DNA from: Natribaculum breve
GTDB taxonomy: Archaea > Halobacteriota > Halobacteria > Halobacteriales > Natrialbaceae
DNA length: 64,000 nt
Reading direction: 5' to 3'
Assembly (NCBI RefSeq): GCF_023008585.1
Contig: NZ_CP095390.1
Span: 2,232,001-2,296,000 of the forward strand
The stretch's first letter is position 1. The number at the start of each line of letters is the position of its first letter. Shown in pieces: positions 43,338 to 51,574 of the stretch. A program made the translations under genes and the position numbers. Below the pieces are notes generated by a model, which did not search any database, was not told the DNA's origin, and saw only the letters and a list, made by a program, of their open reading frames with translations.

Positions 43338-44546
43338 CTAGCCCCCGACGACCGTCGCGAACGCGCGATAGAGGGCGAACCCGACGGCGATCGACGAGCC
43401 GAGCGTGAGCAGCCAGAAGGCGACCGTAAAGCCGATCTTCCGGCGGGAGACGCCGGCCGACCCCGCCGCCAGTCCGCCGCCGATCACGCCCGAGAGGACG
43501 ATGTTGTTGAGCGAGATGGGGATCCCGAGTGCGATCGCGAGCTGGGCGATGACGAACCCCGGTACGAGCGCCGCGATCGATCGCCGGGCACCGAGCTGGG
43601 CGTACTCCCTCGAGGTGGCCTGCAACAGCCGCGGTGCACCCATCCACGCACCGGCGAGGATGCCGGCCGCGCCGATCGCGAGTAGAAGCGTCGTCGGCAG
43701 GCCGAGTTGCGTTCGAAAGAGGTCCTCGAGTGGCCCGGTCGCGAGGCCGACCTGCGAGCCGCCGGAGGAGAACGCGACGATCCCGCCGAGTGCGAGCAGG
43801 AACGACCGGATGCCCCGTTCGGCGGAGACGAGGACCCGTTTGCGAACCAGGTACGCGCTCAGCAGGCCCGCCCCGACCGTCACGAGGACCATCCCGAGGT
43901 CGACGCCGGCGGTGAGCGCAGGGCCGTTGCCCAGCCGACGCGAGAGGAAGCCGGCGAGCGTCCCCTGGGCTGCCTCGGGGTCGGGAATGACGCCGAGGCG
44001 AACGTTCGCCAGGATCGCCCCGACGAGGCCGGCGAGCGCCGGAACGCTGGTCGCTTCTGGGACGTCGTCGCGCCGGAGGACGACCGCGGTGGCGTAGGCG
44101 AGGCCGCCGGACATGAACGGGACCAGCAGCCAGAACGTCCCCAGCCTGCGGTAGGTGTCGAACGCGGGATCGCCGCCGAGACCGAGTCCGACGCCCACCA
44201 TCGCTCCCGTCGTCGCGAACGCCGCCGGGATGGGATAGCGCGTGTAGATCCCGACCGCCATGAACGTGGCCGCGGTCAACAGCCCGGCGGTGGCTGCAAG
44301 CGGGGTGATCGCCACCCCGTCGATGAGGTCCGCGCCGATCGTCTCGGAGATGCTCCCGCCCTGCATGAGCGCGCCCGCCGCCGCCAGGAGACCGATGACG
44401 AACGCCGCGCGCATCGTCGAGATCGCGTTCGCCCCGATCGCCGGCGCGAACGGCGGCGAGTTGCTGTTGGCCCCGAGCACCCACGCCATGAACAGGCAGG
44501 TGACGATGGCGACGGCGACCAGCACGCCGAACGAGAGGGCGACCAT
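43338..44546 (-). CDS. inorganic phosphate transporter (PiT family)
   Basis: 402 residues, about 10-11 membrane helices. Two copies of the PiT signature appear: GANSNSPPFAPAIGANAISTMRAA in the first half (a slightly altered GANDVANA motif) and ISLNNIVLSGVIGGGLAAG in the second. It imports phosphate with Na+ or H+. ATG 44546 starts the first helix. It ends eight bases from the Usp gene that converges on it. Confidence 0.88.
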   Translation of the reverse strand: MVALSFGVLVAVAIVTCLFMAWVLGANSNSPPFAPAIGANAISTMRAAFVIGLLAAAGALMQGGSISETIGADLIDGVAITPLAATAGLLTAATFMAVGIYTRYPIPAAFATTGAMVGVGLGLGGDPAFDTYRRLGTFWLLVPFMSGGLAYATAVVLRRDDVPEATSVPALAGLVGAILANVRLGVIPDPEAAQGTLAGFLSRRLGNGPALTAGVDLGMVLVTVGAGLLSAYLVRKRVLVSAERGIRSFLLALGGIVAFSSGGSQVGLATGPLEDLFRTQLGLPTTLLLAIGAAGILAGAWMGAPRLLQATSREYAQLGARRSIAALVPGFVIAQLAIALGIPISLNNIVLSGVIGGGLAAGSAGVSRRKIGFTVAFWLLTLGSSIAVGFALYRAFATVVGG

Positions 44547-44704
44547 TCGTCCACTGGATTCGCTCAACGGCGGCAAAAGCGTTCGGCCGTCGATCACGCC
44601 CACTCTCGCAGTCGAGAGAGACGGCTGGGCGAAGCGACGAACGTGAACCGCCGACACGCGACTGCCTCGCTCGAGGTGCCGGCTGGAACCGCCACCCCGT
44701 CTCG

Positions 44705-45478
44705 CTATCGACCGGTTCTCTCGTTCGCTTTCGTCAGGACCGCCCTGTAGTGGCCGTCGCCACCGACGACGTCGCGTACCGTCCACGGCGTGGCGATCGC
44801 GGCCTCGCGGAGGCGGTCGGGCGAACACAAAAGAAAGTGCAGCGACTTCCCGACCGCTCTGGTCCGCTCGCCCTCGTCGGTCTCGAACTCGTACTCGAAG
44901 TGGAAACACCGGTGGGCGACGCCCTCGCGCGGATCCGGTCGGTAGCCGAAAAACGATTCCTCGAGGTCGGTCGGATCGTAGTTGTCGACCACGGCGACGG
45001 CCTCGCCGTCGGTGACGCGGGCGAACTCCGCGAGGAGGTCGCCGATCCCCGCGAGCGACCCGGCGAGACCGAGTTGCGTCCCGCCGGCGTACAGGCCGCC
45101 GAACGCGTCGCGGTCGAACGGCAGGGTGAACATGTCCGCGACCGAGACGGCCTCGACGCCACGCTCTCGAGCGGCCGCCACTGCCCAGGGGCTGACGTCG
45201 ACGCCGACGACGTCGACCCCGCGTTCTTGCCACCACAGGGTGTGCTGGCCCGCGCCACACCCCACGTCGAGCACCGGTCCGTCGGCGGCCGCGAGTCGCT
45301 CGAGCAGTGACACCGTCGCGTCGGCCCACTCCGATGGCGGCTGGAAGTAGTACTCCTCGACGCGGCCGTCGCGCACCGCGGCACCGTCGCGGTAGGTCAA
45401 CGTCCCCGGGTCGCCGCGCTGGTAGTCGTACATCGCACGACCGAGCGGATCGGCGTGCCCGTCCTCGGTCGATCGCAT
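44705..45478 (-). CDS. class I SAM-dependent methyltransferase
   Basis: 257 residues. Motif I VLDVGCGAGQHTLWW, acidic VVGVDVSPWAV, then SVADMFTLPFDRDAFGGLY and a long C-terminal half (SFFGYRPDPREGVAHRCFHFEYEFETDEG). The substrate is unknown. ATG 45478 (MRSTEDGHADPLGRAMYDYQ) is preferred over 45511 or 45550 because the family begins there. It is divergent from the ferredoxin gene. Confidence 0.85.
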   Translation of the reverse strand: MRSTEDGHADPLGRAMYDYQRGDPGTLTYRDGAAVRDGRVEEYYFQPPSEWADATVSLLERLAAADGPVLDVGCGAGQHTLWWQERGVDVVGVDVSPWAVAAARERGVEAVSVADMFTLPFDRDAFGGLYAGGTQLGLAGSLAGIGDLLAEFARVTDGEAVAVVDNYDPTDLEESFFGYRPDPREGVAHRCFHFEYEFETDEGERTRAVGKSLHFLLCSPDRLREAAIATPWTVRDVVGGDGHYRAVLTKANERTGR

Positions 45479-45592
45479 ACGCGACTGGACGGTCCGCCGA
45501 ATTGTAAACATACGCTGACATTTGGTCACATGTAACACATGACACGGCACCCGTCCGTCAAGGATTTACGCCGATCGTTCGAACCTTCGAGT

Positions 45593-45838
45593 ATGAAAGT
45601 CGAGTTCGACCGGGAGACCTGCATCGGGATGTACCAGTGTGTCGCCGAGTGGGACGCCTTCGAGGAGGACAAGTCCGCAGGGAAGGCGGTCCTCGAGGAT
45701 AGCGAGGAGGTCGAGGACGGCGTCTTCGTCCGCGAGGTTCCCGAGGACGCCGAACTGGACGCGAAGTTCGCCGCCCGGACCTGCCCGGTCGACGCGATCA
45801 CGATCTACGACGACGACGGCGAGCAGCTGATTCCCTGA
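45593..45838 (+). CDS. [3Fe-4S]-type ferredoxin
   Basis: 81 residues. CIGMYQC (Cys10, Cys16) and CPVDA (Cys64) leave three cluster cysteines; the usual second Cys of CxxCxxC is Met13, so a [3Fe-4S] cluster is more likely than [4Fe-4S]. This is the pattern of ferredoxins that serve P450s and other oxygenases. The TGA stop is directly followed by TACTGTCGGAC, which resembles an end of the 78-bp elements. Confidence 0.88.
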   Translation: MKVEFDRETCIGMYQCVAEWDAFEEDKSAGKAVLEDSEEVEDGVFVREVPEDAELDAKFAARTCPVDAITIYDDDGEQLIP

Positions 45839-46152
45839 TACTGTCGGACCCATTTTCGATCGGTCACGTGCGATTGGACCGTGGCTCGTTTCGTCCCGTC
45901 GTCCGAGACGGGGTCGTTCTACCGGCGGTTCACGTCCTCGAGTCCCGACCGTCTCGTCGACCGGACGCTCGAGGTACCAGTCGCCGGGGTGCTCGGCGAC
46001 TGGCCGAAACGCGACGGGCGACCCCGCCGTGACTCGTCCCGTGATGGTTACTGGCTCCTGGATATGCACAATAGTCATATCTTTATTAGAGATATACATT
46101 CGGGTCATTTAACCGTGTGCGGATAACACAATACCGTGGAGATCGATACAGC
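45839..46152. other. intergenic region of about 315 bp, no gene seen
   Basis: It begins with TACTGTCGGAC, similar to an element end. Two open frames on opposite strands cover it but show no codon pattern or family likeness. From 46070 it becomes AT-rich: an inverted repeat ATATCT (46077-46082) / AGATAT (46090-46095) and a TATA-like CATTTAACC near 46107, probably the promoter of the broken membrane protein gene. Confidence 0.5.
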
Positions 46153-46493
46153 ATGAGTGTACAAACGGAGACGGAACCCGGCGGCCGATCTGCGCAACAC
46201 GTCGTCAGCGTGGTGACGGTAACGTTCATACTATCGGACGTAACTGTGTGAAGATTCTCGCCACCCGGGACGGCGAGAATCTTTCACGACTTACGTCCGG
46301 CAGTATCAGCGTGATCGTGCTGCTCGCAGCCGTGTCGTATTCTGTAACGGTAAACGTCGTCAACTGGATGACGGTCGACGTTCTCACCTATCCCGTTCGA
46401 TCTGTCGCCCCGTTCGTGGTCATCAGCGGTGCGATACTGACGATTCCCGTCGTCATCCCGACCGTCCTGGTCAGCATGAAAATCGTCGAGTAA
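46153..46493 (+). pseudogene. small two-helix membrane protein gene interrupted by a hairpin element
   Basis: ATG 46153 reads MSVQTETEPGGRSAQHVVSV, then VTVTF, then the element gives I-L-S-D-V-T-V and TGA. Removing the element and one TCA restores VTVTFSVIVLLAAVSYSVTV and continues to the stop at 46493: 86 residues with two membrane helices. The element here is 77 bases, so the total insertion (80) also shifts the frame. A downstream open frame (from 46248) starts inside the element and keeps both helices, so a shortened protein could still be made. Confidence 0.75.
46226..46308 (+). mobile_element. 77-bp hairpin (MITE-like) element, copy 3
   Basis: The element 46229-46305 is bordered by TCA at 46226-46228 and 46306-46308. 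It is identical to copy 1 except for one C missing in the loop (CACCCGGG instead of CACCCCGGG). It has the same orientation as the other two copies. Confidence 0.87.
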
Positions 46494-46636
46494 CCCACCG
46501 CCCTGTGGAGTCGAGAACGATATCGTCGTCCCAGTGAAATAGCGTCATCTCGTCACGGCGCCGACGCAGTCGCGCTCGTGACGACGTTCCGGCCGCTCGT
46601 CCGAGGGTTTCCTCGAGTTCGCGTTTTCGAGGGCGG

Positions 46637-47749
46637 TCAGAGCCCGGCGACGTCTTCGATAGCGTCGGTCAGCGCCTCGATCGACTCGAGGTCGTGTTCG
46701 CCCATGTGGCCGATGCGGAACGTCTTCTCACCGAGCTGTGAGCCGTAGCCGTTCGAGAAGACCATGTCGTACTCCTCTGAGACGGCCTCGATGGTCTCGG
46801 CGACGTCGATGCCCTGCGTGTTCTCGATGCAGGCGACCGTCTGGGACTCGTAGCCCTCCTCGGGGAACATATCGAAGTGCTCGCGGGCCCACTCGCGGGT
46901 GTACTCGGCCATCTCTCGGTGGCGCTGGTCGCGGGCCTCGTGGCCTTCCTCGAGCATGTGTTTCATCTGTTTTCGATACGCGAGCATGATCGGGATGGCG
47001 GGCGTGGAGTGGGTCTGGCCCTTCCGGTCGTAGTAGTCGATCGTCCGCTGGAAGCCGCCGTACCACGACGCCGAATCCTTCTCGAGTTCGCGCTCGTAGG
47101 CGTCCTCGCTGACGACGCAGACCGCCAGTCCCGGCGGCATTGCGAACGCCTTCTGGGTGGACGTGAAGATGACGTCGACGTTGTGCTCGTCGATGTCGAC
47201 GTAGTCACCACCCAGCGCGGAGACGGCGTCGACGACGAAGTAGGTGTCCGGGTACTCCGCGACGACGTCGCCGATCTCCTCGATGGGGTTGCGGACGCCG
47301 GTCGAACTCTCGTTCATCACGGTCGCGACCACGTCGTAGTGCTTGTCGCTCGATTCGAGCGCCTCGCGGATGTCCTCGGGCTTGATGGCCTGCCCCCACT
47401 CGTACTCGAGGCGGTCGACGTTTTTGCCCAGTCGCTCGGCGACGTTGGCGTGGCGCTCGCTGAAACTCCCGCAGGTCGGGACGAGAATGTTCTCGTCGAC
47501 GAGGTTGAGCGTCGACGCCTCCCAGAACTCGGTCCCCGAACCCGTGAGGACGACGACGTCGTTGTCGGTGCCGAGGAACTCCTTCGTGTCCTCGACGATG
47601 GTCGTGTAGAGGTCCGTCATGCGGTCCATGCGGTGGCCGAACATCGGCTCGCACATCGCCTCGACGACGTCCTCGCGCACCTCGGTCGGACCCGGGATGT
47701 ACAGCGTCTTGTCGGGGTAGTCGTCTCTGTATTCGCGTTTCTCGGTCAC
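46637..47749 (-). CDS. class V aminotransferase (alanine--glyoxylate / serine--pyruvate type)
   Basis: 370 residues from GTG 47749. PLP enzyme: YIPGPTEVREDVVEAM, GSGTEFWEAST, VVDAVSALGGDYVDID and the Schiff-base lysine in FTSTQKAFAMPPG. This family transaminates glyoxylate, pyruvate or 3-phosphohydroxypyruvate. With serA and serB in the window it is a candidate for the missing middle step of serine synthesis, but this is inference. The GTG gives the family-like VTEKREYRDDYPDKTLYIPG; an ATG at 47851 is further away. Confidence 0.88.
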   Translation of the reverse strand: MTEKREYRDDYPDKTLYIPGPTEVREDVVEAMCEPMFGHRMDRMTDLYTTIVEDTKEFLGTDNDVVVLTGSGTEFWEASTLNLVDENILVPTCGSFSERHANVAERLGKNVDRLEYEWGQAIKPEDIREALESSDKHYDVVATVMNESSTGVRNPIEEIGDVVAEYPDTYFVVDAVSALGGDYVDIDEHNVDVIFTSTQKAFAMPPGLAVCVVSEDAYERELEKDSASWYGGFQRTIDYYDRKGQTHSTPAIPIMLAYRKQMKHMLEEGHEARDQRHREMAEYTREWAREHFDMFPEEGYESQTVACIENTQGIDVAETIEAVSEEYDMVFSNGYGSQLGEKTFRIGHMGEHDLESIEALTDAIEDVAGL

Positions 47750-47847
47750 GGAATCACCTGAGTACGGTCCACTGGGTCGCGGGGGGGTATGGTACTTTTG
47801 ATGCCGTACCGAGAGCGGGTCGGCGACGGTCGTCGACGAACTGCCGC

Positions 47848-48099
47848 TCACTCGAACGCCGGTACGTTCTCGAGACCCGGGACGCCGTCGGGCGTCACGC
47901 GCTCGACGAGCGAACCGACGTCGGCGAGAGCGCGTCCGCCGACGTCAGAGACGTCGTCGAGCAGACTCGAGACGAAGTCGGGGACGGCCGAGGGCAACTC
48001 GGATGGACCAGCGTCGCCCGGCTGTGCGGCGACCGGTCCCGTCGCGAGCGCGAGGCCGGCGAGCAGTACGACGAGCATCGTGACTGTCGTTTTCGTCAT
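47848..48099 (-). CDS. small secreted protein with Sec signal peptide
   Basis: 83 residues. MTKTTVTMLVVLLAGLALAT is a signal peptide with a likely cut after GPVAA. The mature part (about 58 residues) is acidic and Pro/Val/Asp-rich without cysteines or a known motif. The function is unknown. Confidence 0.6.
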   Translation of the reverse strand: MTKTTVTMLVVLLAGLALATGPVAAQPGDAGPSELPSAVPDFVSSLLDDVSDVGGRALADVGSLVERVTPDGVPGLENVPAFE

Positions 48100-48204
48100 A
48101 CAGTCGCCCGGAGGCGACAGTTGGAGATAAGGTCCGCGGCAGTTCAGACCGTTAGATCGCGTTCAGATCGTTTCGAACGTCGTGAACGCTGAAATCGACT
48201 CGAG

Positions 48205-49224
48205 CTAGTCGGCCGACGCCGGCGACCCCGAAGATCGGTTCGCGTCGTCGTCGCCCGAGACGTAGACGTTCCCGTCTACCACGACGCCGTCGGTCTCGGC
48301 GGACGATCGGTGTGGGCCGGCACCGACGACCGGTGCGACGACGCTCCAGAGCGCGTCGATCTTGCACAGGGCAAAGCCCAGCAGGATCAGCGCGAACCCG
48401 GCGACCGTCGCCGCAGTCAGCGACTCGCCGAGTGCGATCCAGCCGACGACCGCCGCGACGACGGGGACGGCGTAGTTGATCAGGCTGAGTTCCGTCGCGC
48501 CGATGCGCTCGAGCAAGACGAAGTACGCGAAGAAGCCGCCGGCCGTCGAGACGAGCGACAGGTACGCGAGCGCGCCGACGGCGGCGAGCGTCGGTTCGAC
48601 GGCGGCGATCGACTCGGCGGGGTGGACGGCGCTCAGGGCGTGCAAGACGAGGGCACCGCCGGCCATCGCCCACGTCTGCAAGGAGACGATCGGCAGCGTT
48701 CCCTCGAGTCGTTCGGTGAGCACCGACCCGACGGCGAAGACCAGCGCCGCAGCGAACAGGAGGGCGACGCCGATCGCCCGTCCGTCGAGCGCTCCGCCGC
48801 TGACGGCGATGACGGTGACGCCGGCCAGTCCGAGCAGCAGGCCGACCACGGCGGGTGCGCGGATCTCCTCGCGCGGGAGGACGGCGAGTGCGATCGGTGG
48901 CGTCACGATCGGCGTCAGGCTGAGGACGATCGCGCCGACGGCGCTCGAGACGTACGTCTGGCCGAGAAACAGCAGTGCGAAGTGGGCACCGAAGAGCAGG
49001 ACGCTCCCGGCGACGATCTGGAGGACGTCCGCACGCGTCTGTGGTCGCCACGGGAGGCCGACCGCGACGACGGCCCCCGCGAACGCCACGGCGGCGACGT
49101 CGAGTCGGAACGCGGCGAACAGCAGCGGGGGTAGCGTCTCGAGGCCGACCTCGATCGCCGTGAAGGCGCTCCCCCAGACGACTGCGAGCGCGACGAAGAG
49201 CAAGATGTCTCTATCGACGTTCAT
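48205..49224 (-). CDS. DMT family transporter (EamA domains)
   Basis: 339 residues. Ten membrane helices in two EamA repeats: FVALAVVWGSAFTAIEVGLE opens the first, VALVWGSA-like features and LINYAVPVVAAVVGWIALGESL close the second. A hydrophilic acidic tail of about 40 residues follows. It probably exports a metabolite or amino acid. No clear neighbour gives the substrate. Confidence 0.9.
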   Translation of the reverse strand: MNVDRDILLFVALAVVWGSAFTAIEVGLETLPPLLFAAFRLDVAAVAFAGAVVAVGLPWRPQTRADVLQIVAGSVLLFGAHFALLFLGQTYVSSAVGAIVLSLTPIVTPPIALAVLPREEIRAPAVVGLLLGLAGVTVIAVSGGALDGRAIGVALLFAAALVFAVGSVLTERLEGTLPIVSLQTWAMAGGALVLHALSAVHPAESIAAVEPTLAAVGALAYLSLVSTAGGFFAYFVLLERIGATELSLINYAVPVVAAVVGWIALGESLTAATVAGFALILLGFALCKIDALWSVVAPVVGAGPHRSSAETDGVVVDGNVYVSGDDDANRSSGSPASAD

Positions 49225-49445
49225 GTTATTACGAAGGAGTGTGTCACTACTTCTATCTTGCTATTCTCCATTTCTAGGGTCTGAAATGCCGGAATTCGAC
49301 GACAATTGGTACCACGACACAACGTTAGTTCTACGTATGGTAATAATTGTGTAGAGAAGAGTTCTCCCGGCCGGCGATCTAGCTGTCGTCGGCGACGTCG
49401 TTCTCGTGACCGGTTCGAGAACGACTTCTCGAGTCGCGTGACCGT

Positions 49446-50114
49446 CTAGCCGGTGGTCTCGTCGCCGTCGTTTTCTCTCTCGACGACGATCGCACCGTGG
49501 TGGCCGATCTCCTCGTGGACCTCGCAGTGGTACAGCACGGTCCCGTGCTTGTCGAACGTTCTCTCGTAGGTGTGGCCGGCCTCGCCGACGGGGGTCCCAC
49601 TCCGGAACTCGAAATCGGACTCCTCGCTGCTGGCGACGTTGTGAGCGCCGCCGTCGCTGGTCCACTCCCAGACGACCGTCGTTCCCGCGTCGATGCACAG
49701 CGCGGCAGGATCGAACGCGTAGCCACGTCTGCCGGCCCCGACTGCGACCGTGACGTCGTCGTCGTCGCCGGTGTGATCGGCCAGCGTGCCGTCGTACAGG
49801 TTCGCGTCGTTTTCGGTCAGGTACGCGTCGACGTCGTCGGGTGCCGTCCGGACGTCGCCGTCGTCGCTACTGTCCGTGTCGCTGTCGTCGTCAGCGTTGC
49901 CGTCTCCGGTCTTGCTCCCGTCGTCAGCTCCATCGTCGCCGCCGTTGCTATCGTCACCGTCGTTACCACCGTCCCCGACGGTACCGCTGCCACCACCGTC
50001 GCTCAGACACCCGGCGACGAGCGCCGTCGACGTTGCAAGTCCTGCGAGCACCACCGTCCGCCGAGACGCCGCTCGAGTTCGCGTCACGATCGCGGATCCG
50101 ACGCGGCCGATCAA
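49446..50114 (-). CDS. halocyanin-like lipoprotein with His at the axial ligand site
   Basis: 222 residues. A leader with RAASRRTVVLAGLATST and lipobox VAGC (Cys36) is followed by a long Gly/Asp/Ser linker (37-95) and a cupredoxin domain. Copper ligands His158, Cys197 and His200 are present. Where halocyanins have Gly-Met (GM in CxxHxxxGM), this protein has Gly-His-His (HCEVHEEIGHHG, 196-207), so the axial ligand would be His205 or absent. This should change colour and redox potential. Confidence 0.85.
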   Translation of the reverse strand: MIGRVGSAIVTRTRAASRRTVVLAGLATSTALVAGCLSDGGGSGTVGDGGNDGDDSNGGDDGADDGSKTGDGNADDDSDTDSSDDGDVRTAPDDVDAYLTENDANLYDGTLADHTGDDDDVTVAVGAGRRGYAFDPAALCIDAGTTVVWEWTSDGGAHNVASSEESDFEFRSGTPVGEAGHTYERTFDKHGTVLYHCEVHEEIGHHGAIVVERENDGDETTG

Positions 50115-50167
50115 AAGTAATCAGCACGTGAAGGTCCGTTTTCCTGTCGTTTCTGTGGCCGTCTCGC

Positions 50168-51406
50168 TCACACGTCCTTGCCCTCTCGTTCGTCGAGGGC
50201 GAACGTCGTCGAGCGCTCGAGCGAGAGGCGGACGAACGCGGGGGCGGCCACGAGCGCGATGGCGATCTCGAGGCCGCCGACGACGAGGAAGGCGGCCTCG
50301 TAGCTGTAGGCGTCGGCGACGGTGCCGCCGACGAGAAAGCCACCGAGGAAGCCGAGGCTACCGGCGAGGTTGAAGCCGGCCATCGCGACCCCGCGTTCCC
50401 CGTCGTCGGCGAGGTCGGACACGAGCGCCATCGTCGCGGGGGCGACGAGCGCGCCGAGGACGCCGACGGCGATCATCGCGACGGCGGCGACGGGGACCGT
50501 CGGCGACGCGCCGACGCCCAGGATGCCGACGCCGTACAGCAGCGAGCCGACGACGATCGGCACGACGCGACCGATCCGATCCGAGAGAACGCCGAGCGGG
50601 TACTGCAGGAGGGCGAAGGGGGCGAAAAAGCACGCGAGCATGAGACCGGTGCCGGCGGCGTCGAGTTCGAAGGCGTCCTGGAAGTACAGCGTCCCCACGA
50701 GCGCGAAAAAGCCTGCCGTCAGGCGATCGACGAAGCCGAACGCGTACGGAATCGTCAGCACCGGCCGCTGGCGGAGGCCGTCGACGACGGCTCGAGCCGT
50801 GCGCCGATCGCTGGGTGCGCGGTCGGGGACGGTCGAGACCAGCAGGCCGACGCCGACGAGCAGGCCGGCGGCGACGAAAAGCGGTGCGAGCGGATCGATC
50901 CCCGTCAGCTGGCCGCCGACGGGTGCGCCGAGTGCGGCCCCGAGGCCGATGGCGATGCCCGCCGCACCCATGTTCTTCCCGTGGCCGCCCTCGAGGTCCA
51001 TGAGCATCGTCATCGTCAGCGAGAACGCGCCGATCGTCATCGCTCCCTGCAGGACCCGAAGCAGGAGGACGCCCTCGAACGAGAGCGACAGGATCGACGG
51101 CGAGACGGCGAGAGCGGCGTAGCCGATCGCGCCCGCGAACGCGCCGGCGACGATGAACGGCGTCCGGCGACCGGTCACGTCGCTCGCGACGCCCCAGACG
51201 CCGACGAACGCGACGTAGGCTGCGAACTCGGCGACGAGAAACCACATACTCGCCGACAGCGCCGTCTCGGCGAGCGGCGACGTCGCGACGTCTGCGCCCA
51301 GCGCCCCGACCAGCGTCGCCACGCCCGGGTAGAGCAACAGCTGCGAGAACAACACCGCGAAGACGACGGCGGCGAGGACGATCCGGTCGCGGTCACTCGA
51401 GTGCAC
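50168..51406 (-). CDS. MFS transporter
   Basis: 412 residues from GTG 51406, 12 predicted helices. The loop between helices 2 and 3 reads GVASDVTGRRTPFIVAGAF, the major facilitator signature, with a second half-signature VLSDRIGRVVPIVVGSLLYG. It resembles drug or metabolite efflux members. The ATG at 51544 would add 46 polar residues and is less likely. It is divergent from metY. Confidence 0.88.
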   Translation of the reverse strand: MHSSDRDRIVLAAVVFAVLFSQLLLYPGVATLVGALGADVATSPLAETALSASMWFLVAEFAAYVAFVGVWGVASDVTGRRTPFIVAGAFAGAIGYAALAVSPSILSLSFEGVLLLRVLQGAMTIGAFSLTMTMLMDLEGGHGKNMGAAGIAIGLGAALGAPVGGQLTGIDPLAPLFVAAGLLVGVGLLVSTVPDRAPSDRRTARAVVDGLRQRPVLTIPYAFGFVDRLTAGFFALVGTLYFQDAFELDAAGTGLMLACFFAPFALLQYPLGVLSDRIGRVVPIVVGSLLYGVGILGVGASPTVPVAAVAMIAVGVLGALVAPATMALVSDLADDGERGVAMAGFNLAGSLGFLGGFLVGGTVADAYSYEAAFLVVGGLEIAIALVAAPAFVRLSLERSTTFALDEREGKDV

Positions 51407-51574
51407 GATCGGCCGTTGGACGTCCGAACGTATCAAACCGTTCGTCTGTGCCGCTCGTTCGACGATCGCGCCACTCGAGCGAACGGCCCCGATTCGTGCG
51501 GGTCGCTGGCACGGATTGCGGATTTTGCCGTTACTGCCAGTCATAAGAATCTGGGTGAGTTATGCACACAAAAC

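Noticed and set aside
45881..46126. 81-residue ORF between the ferredoxin and the broken membrane gene
   Set aside because: Arg/Ser-rich composition unlike the acidic proteins here, no family likeness, and it runs through an AT-rich promoter.
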